Source: Deltaproteobacteria bacterium
Lineage (GTDB): Bacteria > Desulfobacterota > Binatia > Binatales > Binataceae
Direction of reading: 5' to 3'
Length of the DNA stretch: 5,529 bases
NCBI GenBank assembly: GCA_027403435.1
Contig: DAHZDR010000283.1
Location: 1 to 5,529, forward strand
Shown: piece after piece, positions 1 to 5,529 of the stretch
How the letters are laid out: each line of letters begins with the position of its first letter
Numbering within the stretch: the stretch's first letter is position 1
Made by a program: the position numbers and the translations under genes
Notes under the pieces: generated by a model
Database searches by the model: none
Seen by the model: only the letters and a program-made list of their open reading frames with translations
Told to the model about the DNA's origin: nothing

Positions 1-1
1 C

Positions 2-406
2 TACGAGGCGATCAACGATATGCGCGAGGCGCTGGAAGGCCTGCTGGCGCCGACCTTTCGCGAAAAGCCGCTTGGCCGCGCTGAAGTGCGTCAGACCTTT
101 GTTGTGCAGGGCAATACGATTGCGGGCGCGATGGTGCTTGACGGCAAGTTGCTGCGCAGCGCGCGCTCCCGCCTGGTGCGCGACGGCCGCGTGGTATGGG
201 AAGGTAAGCTCGGCTCGTTGCGGCGCTTCAAGGACGACGTGCGCGAAGTTCAGGCCGGCTACGAATGCGGTATCGGTCTGGAGAATTTCAACGACCTCAA
301 GCCTGCGGACGTAATCGAGAACTTCGAGCTCGAAACCGTGCTGCGCAAGCTCGAGACGCCCAAGGCCGAGCCGATGCGCGGACAGGGGGCGCAGCTCCAG
401 ACCTGA
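2..406 (+). CDS. infB: Translation initiation factor IF-2, C-terminal fragment (5' truncated by window edge)
   Basis: IF2 is the GTPase that brings fMet-tRNA to the 30S subunit and promotes subunit joining in the cytoplasm. The open frame enters at base 2 and gives 134 residues ending at a TGA. Only the end of the protein is present: the linker and the C2 beta-barrel that recognises formyl-methionyl tRNA. Visible IF2 signatures are [15 protein letters not shown] at the very start, [10 protein letters not shown], the DGK..R.AR..RDG..VWEGK strand series, [20 protein letters not shown] and the closing [14 protein letters not shown]. The G domain lies upstream of the window. After the barrel there is a short tail of about 25 residues (ETVLRKLE onward) that looks poorly conserved. 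The first ATG in the fragment (base 20) is internal, not the gene start. It is the first gene of the visible operon; the DUF503 gene follows after 131 bp. Identification is very secure. Confidence 0.97.
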   Translation, partial: YEAINDMREALEGLLAPTFREKPLGRAEVRQTFVVQGNTIAGAMVLDGKLLRSARSRLVRDGRVVWEGKLGSLRRFKDDVREVQAGYECGIGLENFNDLKPADVIENFELETVLRKLETPKAEPMRGQGAQLQT

Positions 407-452
407 ACCGGGAAGTCCGGGGCCGCCCGCTCGTCGATTACGGTCGATGACG

Positions 453-518
453 GCGGGGGAACGCCCGCAACCGGCCGTGTATCGCCGGCCGGCGCGGGAC
501 TGGTCGGGCGGGCCGGCG
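453..518 (+). other. GC-rich hairpin cluster in the infB-DUF503 gap
   Basis: Three inverted repeats can be read here. GCGGG (453-457) pairs with CCCGC (464-468). CCGGCC (471-476) pairs with GGCCGG (487-492). CGCCGGCC (483-490) pairs perfectly over 8 bp with GGCCGGCG (511-518), with a 20-nt loop. The second and third share bases 487-490, so they exclude each other. The largest one ends 7 nt before the GGAAG ribosome-binding site of the next gene. No U tract follows, so this is not a standard intrinsic terminator. In DNA this GC-rich such repeats can arise by chance, and any function is inference. Confidence 0.35.
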
Positions 519-525
519 CGGCGGC

Positions 526-530
526 GGAAG
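526..530 (+). promoter_or_regulatory. Ribosome-binding site for the DUF503 gene
   Basis: GGAAG lies 7 nt before the ATG at 538. It supports that start over the second in-frame ATG at 553, which has no comparable Shine-Dalgarno. Confidence 0.6.
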
Positions 531-537
531 AATCACG

Positions 538-825
538 ATGGTCGTCGGGGTCATGCGGCTTACCCTGTTTCTGCCTGACAATCATTCGCTGAAGGGCAAA
601 CGTCAGGTTTTGCGCGCGATCAAGGCGCGCGTCCGGGCGAAATTTAACGTCTCGATCGCCGAATCCGACGACCACGACCTCTGGCAGCGCGCCGAACTGG
701 GCATCTGCCAGGTCGGCAGCGATCGCGCCTTCGTCGATTCGGCGCTGCGCGAGGTCGTCAACTTTATCGACGGCCTGAGCCTTGCGCCGCTCGGCGGCGA
801 GCGGTTGGAAATCCTCAATTATTGA
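538..825 (+). CDS. ylxP: DUF503 family (YlxP-like) small protein
   Basis: A 95-residue protein of the DUF503/YlxP family, usually found between infB and rbfA. Its biochemical role is not established; its constant company suggests a task in translation or ribosome assembly, which is inference from context. Family marks seen are the N-terminal MVVGVMRLTLFLP strand, the SLKGKR turn at residues 17-22 with the helix VLRAIKARVRAKF behind it, then FNVSIAE (36-42) and DLWQRAELGI (47-56), the most conserved block. The pattern fits a small ferredoxin-like alpha/beta fold. There is no signal peptide or membrane segment. The ATG at 538 is chosen because the family normally begins MVVG and a GGAAG site stands in front; Met6 (553) is the alternative. 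Length is normal. The tail LGGERLEILNY is typical of the variable C-terminus. Confidence 0.9.
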   Translation: MVVGVMRLTLFLPDNHSLKGKRQVLRAIKARVRAKFNVSIAESDDHDLWQRAELGICQVGSDRAFVDSALREVVNFIDGLSLAPLGGERLEILNY

Positions 826-913
826 AGCCGGGCGGAGCGTCCCAGTTGATGGTTGTGCGGAACGCGGCGGACGAACGCTTCGGCGGCTCCGTCCCCGGGA
901 TTATTATCGTTAT

Positions 914-1270
914 ATGACCAGTGGAGACGGCAGACGGCCCGGGCGGGTCGCGGAGATGGTGTTGCGGGAGCTAGCGATCATGCTGCTGCGGGACCTGCGC
1001 GATCCGCGGTTGCGCGGCGTGACGCTTACGTCGGTCAAGATGGCCGACGATTTACGCCACGGCCGCATTTTCTTTGCCCATTGGGAGGGTCGCGCCCACG
1101 CGGCTGACGCGATCAAGGGTTTTCGCAGCGCCGAAGGCTTTATCCGCCGCAATCTGGGACGAGCGCTCGGTCTGCGCCACACGCCCGACTTCGATTTCGA
1201 ATTCGACCCGGGGCCGGAAAGCGCCGCGCGCGTGGACGCGCTGCTGCGCGAGACGCGCCCGCGCGAATAG
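914..1270 (+). CDS. rbfA: 30S ribosome-binding factor RbfA
   Basis: RbfA binds the immature 30S subunit near the 5' end of 16S rRNA and helps late maturation, including cold adaptation in E. coli. The product has 118 residues, a usual size. It begins with an Arg-rich segment and the helix RVAEMVLRELAIMLLRDLRDPRL (11-33), followed by the strand GVTLTSVKMADDLRHGRIFF (35-54). The KH-like helix-kink-helix has the family's AxG in place of GxxG (Ala73-Glu74-Gly75 in SAEGFIRRNLG). The closing LRHTPDFDFEFD strand and the PESAARVDALL helix are canonical. Residues 55-61 (AHWEGRA) depart from the common hydrophobic 'VSVL' type strand end. The ATG at 914 fits the family N-terminus; the frame extends upstream only to a TTG at 782 inside the DUF503 gene. 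There is no strong Shine-Dalgarno, but the 14 bases before the ATG are unusually A/T-rich, which may keep the start unstructured. Confidence 0.95.
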   Translation: MTSGDGRRPGRVAEMVLRELAIMLLRDLRDPRLRGVTLTSVKMADDLRHGRIFFAHWEGRAHAADAIKGFRSAEGFIRRNLGRALGLRHTPDFDFEFDPGPESAARVDALLRETRPRE

Positions 1271-1274
1271 CCGG

Positions 1275-1288
1275 GCGCGCGCGCGCGC
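1275..1288. repeat. (GC)7 dinucleotide tract between rbfA and truB
   Basis: An uninterrupted run of seven GC units begins 5 bp after the rbfA stop codon. Alternating GC is prone to slippage and to Z-form DNA. Being non-coding here, it would not change either protein. It may be no more than a product of base composition. Confidence 0.7.
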
Positions 1289-1369
1289 TTGCGGTCCGGA
1301 CCCGCCATTGCCGGCGGCGCGGAGAGGCTTACGCGGCGCTGCGCGATCGGCTACGCTGGGCGGTTCGCC

Positions 1370-2254
1370 ATGCATGGAATCATCGTTATCGACAAGCCGG
1401 CCGGCGCGTCCTCGGCCGAAATCGTGCGGTTGGTCAAGGCGCGCGTGCGGCCGGCCCGCGTTGGCCATCTGGGGACGCTCGATCCATTCGCCACCGGCGT
1501 CCTGCCGATCCTGATCGGCGAGGCGACCAAGCTCGCCCCGTTCCTGCATGAGGGCGAAAAACAGTACTCGGGCCTGATCGCGCTCGGCGCCGAAACCGAC
1601 ACGCTCGATCCCACCGGCGAAGTGGTGCGGAGCGTCCCGGTTCCGGCGCTCGCGGCCGCGGCGATTGCCGAAGTCGCCGAACGTTTTCGCGGAACCATCG
1701 AACAGACGCCGCCGGTCTATTCGGCGATCAAGCGCGCCGGCGTGCCGCTCTACAAGCTGGCGCGCCGCGGCGAAGCGGTCGCGCCGCCGCCGCCCCGCGT
1801 GATCACGATTGCGCGGCTCGATTTGACGATCGCCGCTCCCGACCGGCTGAGCTTCGATTTGGTCTGCTCGACGGGCACTTACGTGCGCGCGCTGGCGCGC
1901 GACCTCGGCGCGGCGCTCGGCACGGCGGCCTATCTTGCGGAATTGCGCCGCGTTCGCAGCGGCAGGTTCACGCTCGATCTGGCGTCGTCGCTGGCCGAGA
2001 CGCTGGCCGCCCTCGAACAGGGCCGCGCGTTCGGCTTGATCGGGATGCGGGCGGCGCTGGGCGAGCTGCCGGAAGCGCAAGCCGACGCTGCGACCGAGCG
2101 GCGGCTACGCAACGGCGACTCGCGCGCGCTTGACGGGCTCGTGCCGCCAGGGGCCAAATACTTCAAGGTGGCGGCCGGTGAACGGCTGGTGGCGATCGCG
2201 GAAGCGACCTCGCGCGTGACCGCCTTGATCGCGCGCGTTTTCGGCGAGGATTAG
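1370..2254 (+). CDS. truB: tRNA pseudouridine(55) synthase TruB
   Basis: TruB isomerises U55 in the T-loop of elongator tRNAs to pseudouridine and also acts as a tRNA folding chaperone. The product has 294 residues. The N-terminal strand is GIIVIDKPAGASSAEIV (3-19). The catalytic loop VGHLGTLDPFATGVLPI places the nucleophilic aspartate at Asp38. KQYSG follows with Tyr66, the residue that stacks on the target base. QTPPVYSAIKRAGVPLYKLARRGE is the conserved central stretch, and STGTYVRALARDLG carries Tyr171 and Arg173 of the active site. The C-terminal part, from LRNGDSRALDGLVPPG to the end, fits the small PUA domain that grips tRNA. The ATG at 1370 is chosen because the family begins within a few residues of IxxIDKPxG. 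A TTG at 1289 would add 27 residues of unlikely sequence. The Shine-Dalgarno is poor. The nrnA/DHH gene often found between rbfA and truB is absent. Confidence 0.97.
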   Translation: MHGIIVIDKPAGASSAEIVRLVKARVRPARVGHLGTLDPFATGVLPILIGEATKLAPFLHEGEKQYSGLIALGAETDTLDPTGEVVRSVPVPALAAAAIAEVAERFRGTIEQTPPVYSAIKRAGVPLYKLARRGEAVAPPPPRVITIARLDLTIAAPDRLSFDLVCSTGTYVRALARDLGAALGTAAYLAELRRVRSGRFTLDLASSLAETLAALEQGRAFGLIGMRAALGELPEAQADAATERRLRNGDSRALDGLVPPGAKYFKVAAGERLVAIAEATSRVTALIARVFGED

Positions 2255-2266
2255 CGCGTCGCCGAA
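2240..2266 (+). other. Stem-loop spanning the truB stop codon
   Basis: TTCGGCGA (2240-2247) and TCGCCGAA (2259-2266) form a perfect 8-bp inverted repeat with an 11-nt loop that contains the truB TAG. Only TCGCGTTTGACC follows, without a real U run, so an intrinsic terminator is doubtful. It could stabilise the 3' end of an upstream transcript or be a chance repeat. Confidence 0.4.
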
Positions 2267-2380
2267 TCGCGTTTGACCGCGAAACTCGCCCACTTGAGGC
2301 GCCCGTTTGAGGCGAATGATTGGCGAAGTCGCAGCGCCAAGACGGCTTGGCCGGGGATAATGTATGGCCGTTGGCGCGCA

Positions 2381-2430
2381 CCAGCCGGATTTCGCTCGTT
2401 GGTCGCCGCGCCGTCCGAATCGCGGGCTGG
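2381..2430 (+). other. Imperfect 50-nt inverted repeat in the truB-rpsO gap
   Basis: CCAGCC (2381-2386) pairs with GGCTGG (2425-2430). After a small asymmetric internal loop (1 nt against 3 nt), GATTTCG (2388-2394, one bulged T) pairs with CGAATC (2416-2421). The inner loop has 21 nt. The arms are separated enough to look like a bulged RNA stem rather than a protein-binding palindrome. It lies in the longest non-coding stretch, between truB and rpsO, so it would be part of an rpsO leader only if transcription reads in from upstream. Its role is unknown. Confidence 0.35.
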
Positions 2431-2449
2431 ACGAGGCGCCGCCAGTGGC

Positions 2450-2478
2450 TTTACCTGCCCGAAACGGTCTGGTACTCT
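2450..2478 (+). promoter_or_regulatory. Candidate sigma70-type promoter for rpsO-pnp
   Basis: TTTACC (2450-2455) resembles the -35 box TTGACA at four of six positions. After a 17-bp spacer comes TACTCT (2473-2478), a weak -10 preceded by TGG, the extended -10 form (TGn). Transcription would begin near 2485 and give a leader of about 35 nt. This agrees with the known separate rpsO promoter of E. coli, but the match is only moderate. GATAAT at 2356-2361 is a better -10 by sequence but has no recognisable -35 at the right distance. Confidence 0.4.
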
Positions 2479-2491
2479 TCGGGGATAAATC

Positions 2492-2511
2492 AAGGAAAAA
2501 GGGAAAGAAAG
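2492..2511 (+). promoter_or_regulatory. Purine-only leader with Shine-Dalgarno-like blocks before rpsO
   Basis: Twenty bases in a row are A or G, in a region otherwise rich in GC. Two blocks resemble a ribosome-binding site: AAGGA (2492-2496) and GGGAAAG (2501-2507). The nearer ends 12 nt before the rpsO ATG, which is longer than ideal. Such A-rich unstructured leaders favour ribosomal protein S1 binding and high expression, which would suit a ribosomal protein gene. Confidence 0.5.
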
Positions 2512-2519
2512 TAAACCTG

Positions 2520-2789
2520 ATGCCGCTCGAGGCCGCCCGCAAACAGGAAGTAATCGGGGCCAACGCCCTCAAAACCAACGACACCGGCTCGTCCGAAGTT
2601 CAGATTGCGATTTTCAGCGCGCGTATTGAACAACTCACCGCGCATCTGAAGACCCACGCGAAGGACCATCATTCGCGCCGCGGTTTGCTGCGTCTGGTGG
2701 GTAAGCGGCGGCGGTTGCTCGATTACCTGCATTCGCGGGATTACGACCGTTACAAAGGACTGATCGGTCGGTTGGGAATCCGGCGCTAG
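2520..2789 (+). CDS. rpsO: 30S ribosomal protein S15
   Basis: S15 is a primary 16S rRNA-binding protein that organises the central domain three-way junction of the 30S subunit and contributes to a bridge with the 50S subunit. The product has 89 residues, the normal length. It shows [25 protein letters not shown] (6-30), the helix [36 protein letters not shown] (35-70) with the rRNA-contacting HHSRRGLL at 50-57, and the basic end [12 protein letters not shown]. The ATG at 2520 gives the usual N-terminus. The frame stays open upstream to 2364, but the extra residues are not S15-like and include the translated purine leader. The gene sits 265 bp after truB and 127 bp before pnp. In E. coli and several other phyla S15 represses its own mRNA through a leader structure; whether that happens here cannot be read directly. 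Identification is certain. Confidence 0.98.
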   Translation: MPLEAARKQEVIGANALKTNDTGSSEVQIAIFSARIEQLTAHLKTHAKDHHSRRGLLRLVGKRRRLLDYLHSRDYDRYKGLIGRLGIRR

Positions 2790-2814
2790 GCCGGGTTCGC
2801 ATGCCGAAGCCGGC
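2790..2814 (+). other. Hairpin directly after the rpsO stop codon
   Basis: GCCGG (2790-2794) pairs with CCGGC (2810-2814). Then, after one G-G mismatch, TTCG (2796-2799) pairs with CGAA (2805-2808), closing a 5-nt loop. The stem begins at the base after the rpsO TAG. No U run follows, so it is not a full intrinsic terminator. In E. coli the rpsO-pnp interval holds an attenuating terminator and then an RNase III-cleaved stem that drives PNPase autoregulation. A similar processing role here is inference from position. Confidence 0.5.
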
Positions 2815-2830
2815 GGCGATTCGTCGGCGG

Positions 2831-2848
2831 ACGCCCGTGGCGGGGCGT
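2831..2848 (+). other. Second hairpin in the rpsO-pnp gap
   Basis: ACGCCC (2831-2836) pairs with GGGCGT (2843-2848) around a 6-nt loop; a bulged variant with one more base pair is also possible. It stands 16 nt after the hairpin that follows rpsO. A third short stem, CGCGG (2869-2873) with CCGCG (2879-2883), comes 20 nt later, leaving a less structured stretch up to the pnp Shine-Dalgarno. Confidence 0.4.
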
Positions 2849-2904
2849 ATCAGGTGACCCAAGGGTTGCGCGGCTGGACCGCGAAATCAAAGCCCATCTC
2901 CCTC

Positions 2905-2911
2905 AAGCAGG
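2905..2911 (+). promoter_or_regulatory. Ribosome-binding site for pnp
   Basis: AAGCAGG differs by one base from AAGGAGG and ends 5 nt before the ATG at 2917. It decides that start over the in-frame GTG at 2854. Confidence 0.6.
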
Positions 2912-2916
2912 TTCCG

Positions 2917-5025
<2,109 letters not shown>

Positions 5026-5028
5026 GCC

Positions 5029-5032
5029 GGAG
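5029..5032 (+). promoter_or_regulatory. Ribosome-binding site for the M16 peptidase
   Basis: GGAG lies 5 nt before the ATG at 5038, in the 12-nt gap after pnp. The spacing allows ribosomes leaving pnp to restart here. Confidence 0.6.
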
Positions 5033-5037
5033 CCGCG

Positions 5038-5529
5038 ATGGTTCGCAAGAGCGTATTGCCGAACGGCGTGCGGGTGATGACCGAGGCGATGCCGCAGGTG
5101 GTGTCAGCCGCCATCGGGGTCTGGGTGGAAAACGGCTCGCGCTACGAATCTTCGGGGCAGAGCGGCGTTTCGCACTTCATCGAGCACCTGTTGTTCAAGG
5201 GCACGAAAAAGCGCACGGCCGCGCAAATCGCCGAAACTTTCGACGCGGTCGGCGGCGTGCTCAACGCTTTCACCGGCAAGGAATACACCTGCTATTACGC
5301 GAAGGTTTTGGGCGAGGATCTGGCGATGGCGACCGAGGTGCTGGCGGACCTGTTCCTCGAATCGGTGTTCGACCCGGCCGAAATCAATCGCGAACGCCAG
5401 GTCGTGTTGCAGGAAATTTCGCAGGCCGAGGATACGCCCGACGACTTTATCCACGACCTGTTTAATCTCCATTTCTGGAAGGGACATCCGCTGTCGCTGC
5501 CGATCTTCGGCTCGGTGGAATCGGTCAAC
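5038..5529 (+). CDS. M16 family zinc metallopeptidase (insulinase/processing peptidase type), 3' truncated by window edge
   Basis: The first 164 residues of an M16 peptidase, a group that includes mitochondrial processing peptidase beta, pitrilysin and the bacterial YmxG/MlpA proteins found after pnp. The inverted zinc site HFIEH (His46, Glu49, His50) is intact within GVSHFIEHLLFKGT. The distal zinc ligand is Glu126 in RQVVLQEI, about 75 residues on, the usual distance. Between them lie TAAQIAETFDAVGGVLNAFTGKEYTCYY and the helix up to VFDPAEINRERQ, both typical. The N-terminus (MVRKSVLPNGVRVMTEAMPQV) starts straight into the first strand with no signal peptide, so a cytoplasmic enzyme is expected. 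The second, inactive half of the fold lies beyond the window. The 12-nt gap from pnp implies cotranscription. The natural substrate is unknown; peptide processing or protein quality control is inferred from the family. Confidence 0.95.
   Translation, partial: MVRKSVLPNGVRVMTEAMPQVVSAAIGVWVENGSRYESSGQSGVSHFIEHLLFKGTKKRTAAQIAETFDAVGGVLNAFTGKEYTCYYAKVLGEDLAMATEVLADLFLESVFDPAEINRERQVVLQEISQAEDTPDDFIHDLFNLHFWKGHPLSLPIFGSVESVN

Noticed and set aside
846..916. TTGATG (846-851) with the A/T-rich stretch before rbfA as a promoter
   Set aside because: The two elements are about 50 bp apart, far beyond sigma70 spacing. The A/T-rich stretch is better read as an unstructured translation start.
1289..1369. 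TTG at 1289 as an alternative truB start
   Set aside because: It would add 27 Arg/Gly/Ala-rich residues before the conserved IDKPxG strand, which TruB proteins do not normally carry.
1052..2080. 342-residue open frame on the - strand opposite rbfA and truB
   Set aside because: It runs across two real genes and their gap, with Arg/Ala/Gln-rich composition and no domain. It is best explained as a GC-rich antisense shadow.
2294..2314. Direct repeat TTGAGGCG at 2294-2301 and 2307-2314
   Set aside because: Two 8-bp copies with 13-bp spacing and no third copy or flanking promoter element; too little to call an operator.
2356..2361. GATAAT as a -10 box for rpsO
   Set aside because: The hexamer is good, but nothing like TTGACA lies 16-18 bp upstream, and it would give a leader of about 150 nt. 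It is kept only as a weaker alternative to the 2450-2478 candidate.
2854..2916. GTG at 2854 as an alternative pnp start adding 21 residues
   Set aside because: The extra residues do not resemble PNPase, and the ATG at 2917 has both a near-perfect Shine-Dalgarno and the family N-terminus.
5104..5487. 127-residue open frame on the - strand opposite the M16 peptidase
   Set aside because: The + strand frame has an intact zinc site and continuous family similarity; the antisense frame has no recognisable motif.

Overview
The window is a GC-rich, tightly packed bacterial chromosome segment, with every gene on the + strand. It carries the conserved translation and RNA-metabolism cluster infB (3' end) - DUF503/ylxP - rbfA - truB - rpsO - pnp - M16 peptidase (5' end). 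I see no mobile element, CRISPR array, tRNA, rRNA or sign of recent transfer. The gene order matches the nusA-infB operon of many bacteria. An M16 zinc protease directly after pnp is familiar from Bacillus (ymxG/mlpA type) and from deltaproteobacterial-type genomes. GC-rich codon use, a proteobacterial-like PNPase and this order fit a Deltaproteobacteria-related or similar uncultured soil or sediment lineage, but the sequence alone does not settle the phylum.

Layout: 1-406 encodes the C-terminal domain of initiation factor IF2. The 131-bp gap that follows holds strong GC hairpins and a good Shine-Dalgarno for the small DUF503 gene (538-825). rbfA (914-1270) and truB (1370-2254) follow with gaps of 88 and 99 bp. 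The longest non-coding stretch (2255-2519, 265 bp) holds a stem-loop over the truB stop codon, an imperfect 50-nt inverted repeat, a plausible sigma70-type promoter and a purine-rich leader before rpsO (2520-2789). The 127-bp rpsO-pnp gap holds three successive small hairpins, then an AAGCAGG Shine-Dalgarno and pnp (2917-5025). The M16 peptidase starts 12 nt after pnp and runs off the window end.

The genes work on connected tasks. IF2 starts translation, RbfA matures the 30S subunit, TruB makes tRNA pseudouridine 55, S15 is a primary 16S rRNA-binding protein, and PNPase degrades and processes RNA. The DUF503 protein has no settled function, and the protease is a processing or quality-control enzyme that tends to travel with this operon. 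Nothing in the coding part looks novel. The points worth a second look are the structured intergenic regions around rpsO and pnp, where autoregulation is known in other bacteria.
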